In this document: positions 1 through 7,561 of the stretch, piece after piece | Layout: every line of letters begins with the position of its first letter | Numbering within the stretch: the first letter of the stretch is position 1 | Source: Roseomonas sp. | GTDB lineage: Bacteria > Pseudomonadota > Alphaproteobacteria > Acetobacterales > Acetobacteraceae | DNA length: 64,000 bases | Direction: 5' to 3' | NCBI GenBank assembly: GCA_020249265.1 | Contig: JADCGA010000019.1 | Span: forward strand, 62,001-126,000 | Position numbers and translations under genes: made by a program | The notes under the pieces: model-generated | Told to the model about the DNA's origin: nothing | The model's input: the letters and a program-made list of their open reading frames with translations, nothing else | Databases searched by the model: none

Positions 1-913
1 TCAGCCCGCTTTCGGAAGCCGACATGCCAAAGCCGATTTGCAGCATAATGGGCACCAGAAAAGGCACCGCACCGGCACCCACGCGAAACAGGCTGCCGAA
101 AAGCGCCGGTTGGCGAAAGGTTGGTATTTTGAGCAGCGCGATATCAATCGCAGGCCGCGGTGCGCGGCGGCAATGGAAATACGCGGCGACGCCAATCAGC
201 ATGCCGGCGGCCAGCGCAACCCCAGGCCAGGGTTCTGCCACCACATGCCGCCCCACGGTTTCAAGCCCGAACATGCCAAGCGCCAAGGCAAGCCCCACCA
301 GTGCCAGGCCAAGCACATCAGGCTTGCCGGGGTTGGTTGGTGGGATGGAGGGGATTTTCCACGCCACCAGCAAGAAACCGATCAACCCGATCGGCACATT
401 GATCCAAAATACCGCGCGCCAGCCGAAAACATCGGTGAGGATGCCACCCAATGGCGGGCCGCAGACGGGGCCGAGCAAGGCCGGCATCGTCAGCCAAGCC
501 ATGGCAGAAAGAAGTTCTTCCTTGCGCACGCCGCGCAGCAACAATAGCCGCCCGACTGGGAACATCATCGCACCGCCCGCGCCTTGCAGGATGCGAAAGG
601 CGATCAGGTCTTCCAAGCCGCGCGCCTGGCCAGAAAGCGCGGAGGCCGCAACAAAGACGATAATGGCCAACATGAAAACACGCTTGGCGCCGAAGCGATC
701 CGCGATCCAGCTTGAAAACGGAATGAAGACCGTGAGTGCCACCAGATACGACGTGATGGCCGCCCCCAAGCGCGCCGGGTCTTCGCCCATATCGCGCGCC
801 ATGCTGGGCAGCGCGGTGGCGACCACCGCGCTATCCAGATTCTGCATCAGCAGCGCGGATGCGACAATCAGCGCAATGACGCGATGGTTGGCATGGGCAG
901 CGGGTTGGTCCAT
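1..913 (-). CDS. MFS drug exporter, DHA2 (EmrB/QacA) family, C-terminal part beyond window
   Basis: Reading the minus strand from an ATG at 913 gives 304 open codons running off the left edge, so only the N-terminal part is present. It begins MDQPAAHANHRVIALIVASA and is strongly hydrophobic. The family motif for 14-helix proton-drug antiporters appears early (NLDSAVVATALPSM), followed by the loop 2-3 signature (ADRFGAKR) and the antiporter motif (GPPLGGILTD). Such proteins export drugs or small amphipathic molecules across the inner membrane using the proton gradient. The gene follows the quinone-oxidoreductase-like gene with an 11-bp gap, so it is probably the third gene of a minus-strand operon headed by the GMC oxidoreductase. 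Substrate is unknown. An overlapping plus-strand frame (24-968) is a compositional shadow. Confidence 0.85.
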   Translation of the reverse strand, partial: MDQPAAHANHRVIALIVASALLMQNLDSAVVATALPSMARDMGEDPARLGAAITSYLVALTVFIPFSSWIADRFGAKRVFMLAIIVFVAASALSGQARGLEDLIAFRILQGAGGAMMFPVGRLLLLRGVRKEELLSAMAWLTMPALLGPVCGPPLGGILTDVFGWRAVFWINVPIGLIGFLLVAWKIPSIPPTNPGKPDVLGLALVGLALALGMFGLETVGRHVVAEPWPGVALAAGMLIGVAAYFHCRRAPRPAIDIALLKIPTFRQPALFGSLFRVGAGAVPFLVPIMLQIGFGMSASESGL

Positions 914-924
914 CTCGCGCGATT

Positions 925-1917
925 TCAGGGGCGCAGGATCACGCGGCCAGCGCTGCGCCTTGCGCTGACTTCCGCCATTGCTTCGCGGAACTGCTCAAGC
1001 GGATAGGCTGCATGGATTTCAGGCTTCAGCGCGCCTTGCTGCCACCATGTAACCAATTGCTGCCATAGCGCGCGGGCAGCGGGCGCGTAATCGCGTCGGC
1101 CATCGCCTGGCGACCAGCCGACATAAGTGCCCCAATTCACGCCAATCACGCCGATATTCTTGAGCAGCAGGATATTCGTTTGCAGCGTTGGAATGCCGCC
1201 GCCAGCGAAACCCACCACCACAAGATTGCCGCCATCCGCCAGGCAGCGCAGGCTTTCATCAAAGGCAGGGCCGCCGATGGTATCCACCAGGCAATCGACG
1301 CCTCGTCCGCCTGTGGCGGCCCGTACCGCATCACGAAAGGGCGCGGCGCTATCCAGCACCGCATCGGCGCCGCGGGAGCGCAGCATTTCGTGCTTTGCCG
1401 CACCCGCGCGGGCAATCACCTTCGCGCCACAAGCCTTGGCGATTTCAACCGCGGCGAGGCCAACGCCACCCGCCGCGCCATGCACCAATACCCAATCGCC
1501 AGCCTTGATCTTGCCGCGCCACAATAGCGCCGCGCCGGCGGTTGGGTAGGAAATCGGGAAACCAATAGCGGGTTCCAAAGGCAGGCCATCGGGGATGGCG
1601 ATGGTGTGGATATCATCGGCGATGGCTTCTTCCGCCATGCCACCCCAGTCCACCACGGCGAAAACCCGCGTGCCAGGTGGTGGCGCATCGGCATCGGATG
1701 CTGCTTCCAGCACCGTGCCAACAATTTCTGTGCCCGGTGTGAAGGGCAAAGGCGGCTTGCGCTGATATTTGCCCGCCACCACCAATTGTGTCGCGAAGGA
1801 AACGCCCGCCGCCGCAACTTTGATCCGGACGCTGCGCGGACGCAACGCCGGGCGCGGCACATCCTTGACCTCAAGCGCGTCAAAATCCCGCCAGCTTTCG
1901 CAAATGATCGCGCGCAT
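925..1917 (-). CDS. NADPH:quinone oxidoreductase-like medium-chain dehydrogenase (QOR/MDR family)
   Basis: Encodes about 330 residues of a zinc-independent medium-chain dehydrogenase/reductase. An N-terminal GroES-like half (PRSVRIKVAAAGVSFATQ) is followed by the NAD(P)-binding Rossmann motif HGAAGGVGLAAVE near residue 140 and a C-terminal segment ending in SAGRVILRP, all typical of the quinone oxidoreductase branch; no structural-zinc cysteine cluster is visible. It would reduce quinones or alpha,beta-unsaturated carbonyls with NADPH in the cytoplasm. I start at the ATG at 1915-1917, which overlaps the upstream GMC stop as TGATG; a GTG one codon earlier is possible. Tight coupling to the GMC gene suggests joint handling of an alcohol or aldehyde substrate. 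Confidence 0.88.
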   Translation of the reverse strand: MRAIICESWRDFDALEVKDVPRPALRPRSVRIKVAAAGVSFATQLVVAGKYQRKPPLPFTPGTEIVGTVLEAASDADAPPPGTRVFAVVDWGGMAEEAIADDIHTIAIPDGLPLEPAIGFPISYPTAGAALLWRGKIKAGDWVLVHGAAGGVGLAAVEIAKACGAKVIARAGAAKHEMLRSRGADAVLDSAAPFRDAVRAATGGRGVDCLVDTIGGPAFDESLRCLADGGNLVVVGFAGGGIPTLQTNILLLKNIGVIGVNWGTYVGWSPGDGRRDYAPAARALWQQLVTWWQQGALKPEIHAAYPLEQFREAMAEVSARRSAGRVILRP

Positions 1918-3509
1918 CACGCGGCCTCATCTTGCATGATCATATCCGCACCTTTTTCGCCAATCATGATAGTTGGCACATTGGTATTGCCGGTGGTGAG
2001 CGTTGGCATGATGGAAGCATCAATCACGCGCAAGCCCGCAATGCCCCGCAGCCTCAGGCGACTATCCACAACACTCGCGGGGTCTTCACCCATGCGGCAG
2101 GTGCCGACGGGATGATAGATGGTGGTGCCATATTGGCGCGCGAAGCTTAGCAATTCATCATCGGTCTGCACCGCTGGCCCGGGTAGAATTTCCTTCACGC
2201 TATAGGGCGTGATGGCGGCCTGCGCGAAAATCTGCCGCACCATGCGCAGACCGCGCGCGAGCAATTCCTGATCGCTCCGCGCCGAAAGGTAATTCGGCCG
2301 GATCGCCGGCCTTTCAAACGGGTCAGCGGATTTCGCCATGACGGTGCCGCGGCTATCGGGCTTCACCGGGCAAATGGCGCAAGTCATGCCGGGTTCTTTC
2401 TCAAGCACGCCGAATTGACCAAGCGCATAGCTGGCCGGCGTGAACAGCAATTGCAGATCGGGGCTGGCAAGCCCTTCACGCGAACGCGCAAAAACCTGCG
2501 CCGTGGTGACGCCAAAGGTCAGCGCGCCATTACCAACCGTGAAGAAGCGCGCCACCTGTTCCACCAGGCGCAGCCCACGCGCCAATTGATTGGTGCTGAG
2601 CATATTCTGCACGCGATGCTGCACGCGCGTGACGTAATGATCCTGCAAATTGGCGCCAACGCTCGGCATATCCTGCACCACATCAATACCAAGCGCGCGT
2701 AAATGCTCGGCCGGACCAATGCCGGAGATTTGCAGCACATGCGGCGAATTTACCGCACCGCCGGAGAGAATCACTTCTCGCTTGGCGCAGATTTGCCGGG
2801 GCGTGCCACCCTGGCGAAACTCTGCCCCTACGCAGCGCTTGCCTTCAAATAATAGCCGCGTGACTTGTGCTTCGGTTTCCACCTGCACCTTGTCACCCGC
2901 CTCAGCCAAATAGGTGCGCGCGGTCGAACCGCGCCAGCGGCCAATGCGTGTCATTTGCGAATAGCCAACGCCTTCCTGTTCAACGCCATTCAAATCGCGG
3001 CGGAAGGGATGGCCCGCTTGCTGCGCCGCTTCGATGAAGCGATGCGTCAGCGGCAGGATGGTGCGGTAATCTTCCACCTGCAAAGGTCCATCCTGGCCAC
3101 GCACGGAAGGATCGCCGCCATTGCGATAGGTTTCGCTGCGGCGGAATAGCGGCAGTACTTCGTCATAGCTCCAGCCGCGGCAGCCCATTTGCGCCCAAAG
3201 ATCGAAATCAGCCGGATTGCCGCGCACATAAAGCATGCCGTTGATCGAAGATGTGCCGCCCAAGGTGCGCCCGCGCGGCCAGCGGATTTCTCGATTATTG
3301 CTGCCGGCATCCGCTTCCGTCGTGTAGCCCCAATTCACCAGCTTCTGATTCTGCATCAGCTTCAACATGCCGGCTGGGATATGAATCCAGGGGTGGCGAT
3401 CCTTCGGCCCGGCTTCCAACAGCGTCACGCGCCTTCCCGCCATGCCAAGGCGGCTTGCCACCACACAGCCGGCAGAACCCGCGCCAATCACCAAATAATC
3501 CGTTTCCAT
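1917..3509 (-). CDS. GMC family oxidoreductase (choline/alcohol dehydrogenase-like)
   Basis: A 530-residue flavoprotein of usual family length. It starts with the FAD-binding motif VIGAGSAGCVVASRL, carries the GMC signature GGTSSINGMLYVRG near residue 85, and ends with the catalytic region HPVGTCRMG followed by VIDASIMPTLTTGNTN, where the His and Asn that act in hydride transfer are expected. These enzymes oxidise alcohols (choline, polyethylene glycol, aliphatic alcohols) and reduce FAD. A weak purine-rich site (GAGGGCGAAG) precedes the ATG at 3509. It is the first gene of a three-gene minus-strand set with a quinone-oxidoreductase-like enzyme and an MFS exporter, and it is divergent from a CaiB-type CoA-transferase. 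Exact alcohol substrate cannot be told; I do not assign betA. Confidence 0.9.
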   Translation of the reverse strand: METDYLVIGAGSAGCVVASRLGMAGRRVTLLEAGPKDRHPWIHIPAGMLKLMQNQKLVNWGYTTEADAGSNNREIRWPRGRTLGGTSSINGMLYVRGNPADFDLWAQMGCRGWSYDEVLPLFRRSETYRNGGDPSVRGQDGPLQVEDYRTILPLTHRFIEAAQQAGHPFRRDLNGVEQEGVGYSQMTRIGRWRGSTARTYLAEAGDKVQVETEAQVTRLLFEGKRCVGAEFRQGGTPRQICAKREVILSGGAVNSPHVLQISGIGPAEHLRALGIDVVQDMPSVGANLQDHYVTRVQHRVQNMLSTNQLARGLRLVEQVARFFTVGNGALTFGVTTAQVFARSREGLASPDLQLLFTPASYALGQFGVLEKEPGMTCAICPVKPDSRGTVMAKSADPFERPAIRPNYLSARSDQELLARGLRMVRQIFAQAAITPYSVKEILPGPAVQTDDELLSFARQYGTTIYHPVGTCRMGEDPASVVDSRLRLRGIAGLRVIDASIMPTLTTGNTNVPTIMIGEKGADMIMQDEAA

Positions 3510-3616
3510 CGCTTCGCCCTCGTTTATAGCCCGAAGGGGGTTCTCTCAACGCGCACCCCTTCCCTTATTCAGGTTTGCCGTCAGGATAGGCATGATTTGG
3601 CGCTGGAGGAAACGCG

Positions 3617-4729
3617 ATGAATGAAGGGATGCGGCCCTATAAGGGGCTTCGGGTGCTGGATGCCGGCCAGGGCATTGCGGGGCCTTATTGCGGCATGATG
3701 CTGGCCGCCTGCGGCGCGGATGTGATCAAGCTTGAACCGCCGGAAGGCGATTGGTCGCGCGGGCTCGGCACGGCCAAGGATACGGTTTCGGTGATGACGG
3801 TGTGTTTCAATCGCGGCAAGCGTTCCGTGGTGCTGGATTTGAAATCAGAAGACGGCAAACGCGCCGCCGCGGCCTTGGCGGCACAAGCCGATGTGCTGAT
3901 TGAAGCCTTCCGCCCAGGTGTGGCCGCGCGTATCGGGCTTGGGCCGGAAAATGCGAAGGCGGATGCGGTGTGCCTTTCGATTTCCGGCTTTGGTCAATCC
4001 GGGCCTTATGCGGAACGACCTTGTACGGATTCTGTCGCGCAGGCTTTCTCGGGTTTCGTTAGCCTGAATGAGGGTGCCGATGGCGCACCGCATAAGGCCG
4101 GCGCCTTTATCGCCGATATGGCAACGGGCATCTATGCTTTTTCCGCCGTGCAAGTCGCTCTTGCCGCGCGTGCGCAGGATACCACGCCGCGTCAGCGCGT
4201 CATTGACATGTCGCTGATGGCCGCAACGTCCAATCTGCTGACGCACCAAATCGGCGAATGGGGTGTGCAGGGCAAATCAGCCGCGCCGCCCAATGCGCCG
4301 GCGGGGGCCTATCGCGCGGCTGATGGTGGCTGGGTGATGATCACGCTGGTGCGGGAAGCGGAATGGCCGAAGCTGTGCGGCGCGTTAGGCCTGACGGATA
4401 TTGCCGCCGATCCGCGCTTTCTGAATTTCGATCTGCGTTGGCAGAATAGGGAAGCGCTTTACGCCATGATACGCGCGGCCTTCCTGAAAAAGCCCGTCGC
4501 GGAATGGGTGGCGATATTGCAGGGCGAAAGGCTGCTCGCGGATCGCGTCAATACGCCGCTGGATTGGCTCAGCAATGAACATGTCACCGTTTACGGCGCG
4601 GCGGCGCGCATTCCGCAGCGGCAATTGGGCGCTGTGCCTTTGCCTATGCTGCCGGGGCTTGGTCATTTTGTGGCGGAAGCCCCGGCGCTTGGCCAGCATA
4701 CGAACGAGGTGCTGGCTGAACTAGGGTAA
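3617..4729 (+). CDS. CaiB/BaiF family CoA-transferase (class III)
   Basis: A 370-residue class III CoA-transferase, slightly shorter than the usual 380-420. The N-terminus shows GLRVLDAGQGIAGPYCGMML followed by the conserved ADVIKLEPPEGDWSR, and the catalytic aspartate is probably the one in ADMATGIYA near residue 169. Class III enzymes move CoA between carboxylic acids in the cytoplasm through an aspartyl-CoA intermediate. The start is well supported by GGAGG seven bases before the ATG. The gene stands alone on the plus strand, divergent from the GMC operon and convergent with the SMP-30 gene. The acid partner is not deducible. Confidence 0.9.
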   Translation: MNEGMRPYKGLRVLDAGQGIAGPYCGMMLAACGADVIKLEPPEGDWSRGLGTAKDTVSVMTVCFNRGKRSVVLDLKSEDGKRAAAALAAQADVLIEAFRPGVAARIGLGPENAKADAVCLSISGFGQSGPYAERPCTDSVAQAFSGFVSLNEGADGAPHKAGAFIADMATGIYAFSAVQVALAARAQDTTPRQRVIDMSLMAATSNLLTHQIGEWGVQGKSAAPPNAPAGAYRAADGGWVMITLVREAEWPKLCGALGLTDIAADPRFLNFDLRWQNREALYAMIRAAFLKKPVAEWVAILQGERLLADRVNTPLDWLSNEHVTVYGAAARIPQRQLGAVPLPMLPGLGHFVAEAPALGQHTNEVLAELG

Positions 4730-4764
4730 GTGAGCGTTAAAAGGGTCATCGCAACCAAAGCTAC

Positions 4765-4872
4765 GCCCGCCGAAGGCGGGCGCGAGCCCGAATGGGCGAC
4801 GCCGCTTATGCGGCGAAGCCAAGCGCGCGGAGGCGCGCGCCGGCGTCTGAGGGCGGATCGGTCACGATCCGC
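4765..4872. repeat. Cluster of five consecutive stem-loops between convergent genes
   Basis: Within 108 bases five perfect inverted repeats follow one another: GCCCGCC/GGCGGGC (4765-4781), GCCC/GGGC (4786-4797), CGCCGC/GCGGCG (4800-4815), GCGCGC/GCGCGC (4823-4838) and GCGGATCG/CGATCCGC (4853-4872), with loops of three to four bases. None is followed by a T-tract. The site lies between the convergent CaiB and SMP-30 genes, so a role in ending transcription or protecting 3' ends is plausible but inferred. Confidence 0.5.
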
Positions 4873-4881
4873 AACACAAGA

Positions 4882-5820
4882 TTAATTATGCGGCAGGCGC
4901 AGCCCCGGTTCGTCCCATTGCATCGCGACCAACTTCCCAGTGTTGGAAAGCGTAACATAGGCGGTGCGCATATCCGGCCCGCCAAAGCAGATATTGGTCG
5001 GCATGCGTTCGGGCATTTTGACGGTGCGGAGAATCTCGCCCGAAGGTGACACCGTCGTGATCTCCCCCGACACGAGTGTCGCCACGATGATGTTACCCGA
5101 TGCCGCGATGGCGAGGCTATCAAGCCGCCGATAGCCAGGGAATTGGCACAAAACGCGCCCGCCCGCGCTGGATGGCCAGGGTTCCTTTTTCAGCTTGCCG
5201 GGCGCTTCGATATCCCAGGCCCAAAGCCGCCCAGTTTCAGTTTCTGCGACATAAAGCGTCTTGCCATCGGGGCTGATCCCAATGCCATTGGCGCCGCCAA
5301 AAACCGGGAAGGCCGCTTCCACCACGCGTGAACCATCTTCTGATGCCCAATAAGCGCCGCCATGGTCGCGATCCCGCGCGCGCACCTTGCCGAGGTCAGA
5401 AAACCAGAAGCCACCCTTGCCATCGAACATCAAATCATTCGGGCCACGCAAAGGGCGCCCATCACACACACGGATCAGCGCTTCAACCTTGCCGGTCGCG
5501 GCATCAATCTTTTCAATCCGCCCGCCAGCATAATCCGGCGATTGACCGCTCGGGCGCAAAATCCCAGGTTCCTCATGCCAGGTGAAGCCACCATTATTGC
5601 AGACATAAAAACTGCCATTCGGCCCCAGCGCCAGGCCATTCGGCGCGCCTTCCACAGTCGTGATCGTGGTTTTCGCGCCATTCGGCGCCACTTTCGTGAT
5701 GCGCCGTGCCTCGATTTCGACCAGCGCCACGGACCCATCCGGCATGGCAACAGGGCCTTCGGGGAAGCGCAGCCCCTCGGCCAGGATTTTGAGGTCGGGT
5801 GTGGCGACATGAACGGCCAT
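4882..5820 (-). CDS. SMP-30/gluconolactonase/LRE family lactonase-like protein
   Basis: About 312 residues forming a six-bladed beta-propeller of the SMP-30 family. Metal-site landmarks are visible: the first-blade glutamate in FPEGPVAMPDGS, the asparagine region NGLALGPNG, the GPNDLMFDGKGGFWFSD stretch, and ANGIGISPDGKTLYVAE near the second half. Family members hydrolyse sugar lactones or other esters with a divalent metal. The true start is the ATG at 5818-5820 because an ideal AGGAGG site (5826-5831) sits five bases upstream; a longer frame starting at 5835 would place that site inside the gene. It is divergent from hyuB. Substrate unknown. Confidence 0.9.
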   Translation of the reverse strand: MAVHVATPDLKILAEGLRFPEGPVAMPDGSVALVEIEARRITKVAPNGAKTTITTVEGAPNGLALGPNGSFYVCNNGGFTWHEEPGILRPSGQSPDYAGGRIEKIDAATGKVEALIRVCDGRPLRGPNDLMFDGKGGFWFSDLGKVRARDRDHGGAYWASEDGSRVVEAAFPVFGGANGIGISPDGKTLYVAETETGRLWAWDIEAPGKLKKEPWPSSAGGRVLCQFPGYRRLDSLAIAASGNIIVATLVSGEITTVSPSGEILRTVKMPERMPTNICFGGPDMRTAYVTLSNTGKLVAMQWDEPGLRLPHN

Positions 5821-5825
5821 GGTTT

Positions 5826-5831
5826 CCTCCT
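5826..5831 (-). promoter_or_regulatory. Ribosome binding site deciding the SMP-30 start
   Basis: On the minus strand AGGAGG is followed by a five-base spacer and ATG. This decides for the start at 5820 over the in-frame ATG at 5835. Confidence 0.75.
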
Positions 5832-5914
5832 GCATTGGTTCATCCGATCATGGCCCTGTTTTGCCCCGCTGCGAAGCCTTGACGCGGCGAGGCTTCGGGG
5901 GAAGCCTTCACCCC

Positions 5915-7561
5915 ATGAAAGCCGCCCCTGATCCCGTCACGCTCTCGGTCCTCGATAACCGCTTCCGCGCCATTGTGGAGGAAATGGGGGAGGCGATGCT
6001 GCGCACCGCCTATTCGCAAATCCTGAACTCGTCGCGCGATTTCTCGATTGCACTATGCGATGCCGAAGCGCGCCTGGTGGCGCAGGCAGATCACATCCCG
6101 GTCCATGTCGGCGCCATGCCCTTTGCCGTGCAGGCGGTGCGCGATGCCTTTGGCGATAGCGTACAAGAAGGCGATATCTATCTGTTGAATGACCCCTATC
6201 ATGGTGGGTCACATTTGCCGGATTTGACGGCCATTGTGCCGGTCTTTGCCGAAGGGCGGCTGGTGTTCTGGTCGGTGGTGCGTGCGCATCACACGGATAT
6301 CGGTGGCGCGACCCATGGTGGCTATAATCCAGGCGCGAGGGAGATTTGGCAGGAAGGCTTGCGCGTGCCGCCCATTCTGCTCGGCGAAGGCCGCGTGCCG
6401 CGCGAAGATTTGGTCCGCATGATCATCACCAATACGCGGCTTGCGCGTGATGTGCGTGGTGATCTGATGGCCATGATCGGCGCCGCGCATCTCGGCGAAA
6501 AGCGTTTGCTGTCCGTGCTCGCGCGCTATGGTGCGGACACCACCGTGGCGGCGGTGGATGCGATTCTGGCGCTGGCGGAAGCACATACCAGGCGCATCAT
6601 CTCCACCTGGGCCGATGGCACCTGGCTGGGTGAGGCATTTCTGGATGATGATGGCTTCGGCGGCAATGATATCGCCATTCGTGCGCGCGTCACCAAACAG
6701 GGTGATCATCTGACCGTGGACCTCACGGAAAGCGCGCCGCAAACGCCGGGCTTCGTCAATTCATCCTATCCCAATATGGCGAGTGCGGTGCGCATGGCAC
6801 TCGCCTTCCTGCTCGATCCGGAAGTCGCGAAGAATGATGGCTGCTTCCGCCCGCTGACCATCAAGGCACGCGAAGGCACGGTGGTTTGGGCGAGCGAGGG
6901 CGCGCCGGTGACGATGTGTACGTCGCATTGTTCGAATGAGATTGTGGAAGCCGTGGTAAAGGCGCTGGCGAATGCTTGCCCGGATCGCGCCATGGGCGGT
7001 TGGGGGCGGCGCTTTCGCGTGGCGATCAAGGGGCGTGATCCTCGGCGGCCAGGGCGCTTTTTTGTCTGGCATATGTTCCATGCGCGGCCAGGTGGCGGCG
7101 GTTCTTCCGGCGGAGATGGTTGGTCCACTGCCGGCGAATGGCATTCTGCCGGTGGTTTGAAATTCGGCAGTGTGGAAATGGCGGAAGCGCGTTTCCCACT
7201 GTATTTTGCGCGTCATGAATTCCGCCCGGGTAGCGCGGGTGATGGCACTTATCGCGGTGGGCTTGGCGGAGATTTGCTGCTGAAGCTGGAAACCGATGGC
7301 CCCTCAGTGGCGAATACCGCGGGTGATGGTGTGCGTTATGGCGCGGCGGGGATGCTGGGTGGCAAGGATGGCCTGCCGCATCATTATCGGCTGGAACGCG
7401 CCGATGGCACCTCGCGCGACTTGCGCACTAAGGAAGTGGGTATTCCCTTGGCACCCGGGGATCAATTGCATGTGCTCTCGGGCGGCGGCGGCGGTTGGGG
7501 GCCGCCTGATAAACGCGACCCTGCGGCGCGTACGGCGGATGCGGCGGAGGGTTTGGTATGA
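5915..7561 (+). CDS. hyuB: Hydantoinase B/oxoprolinase family protein (HyuB)
   Basis: About 548 residues of the hydantoinase B/5-oxoprolinase beta family. The N-terminus (DPVTLSVLDNRFRAIVEEMGEAMLR) and the stretch NDPYHGGSHLPDLTAIVPVF with HHTDIGGATHGGYNP are family hallmarks containing probable metal ligands. With HyuA it forms an ATP-dependent amidohydrolase acting on hydantoins, oxoproline or similar cyclic amides, or a carboxylase in the acetone/acetophenone carboxylase branch. I prefer the ATG at 5915 because homology begins there; the extra 32 residues of the longer frame are unlike the family. Its last codons overlap the hyuA start (ATGA at 7558-7561), so the two are translationally coupled. 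Confidence 0.9.
   Translation: MKAAPDPVTLSVLDNRFRAIVEEMGEAMLRTAYSQILNSSRDFSIALCDAEARLVAQADHIPVHVGAMPFAVQAVRDAFGDSVQEGDIYLLNDPYHGGSHLPDLTAIVPVFAEGRLVFWSVVRAHHTDIGGATHGGYNPGAREIWQEGLRVPPILLGEGRVPREDLVRMIITNTRLARDVRGDLMAMIGAAHLGEKRLLSVLARYGADTTVAAVDAILALAEAHTRRIISTWADGTWLGEAFLDDDGFGGNDIAIRARVTKQGDHLTVDLTESAPQTPGFVNSSYPNMASAVRMALAFLLDPEVAKNDGCFRPLTIKAREGTVVWASEGAPVTMCTSHCSNEIVEAVVKALANACPDRAMGGWGRRFRVAIKGRDPRRPGRFFVWHMFHARPGGGGSSGGDGWSTAGEWHSAGGLKFGSVEMAEARFPLYFARHEFRPGSAGDGTYRGGLGGDLLLKLETDGPSVANTAGDGVRYGAAGMLGGKDGLPHHYRLERADGTSRDLRTKEVGIPLAPGDQLHVLSGGGGGWGPPDKRDPAARTADAAEGLV

Noticed and set aside
24-968. Long plus-strand frame of 314 codons at the left edge
   Set aside because: It is antisense to a clear MFS exporter on the minus strand and its product is a Pro/Ser/Arg-rich sequence of no family.
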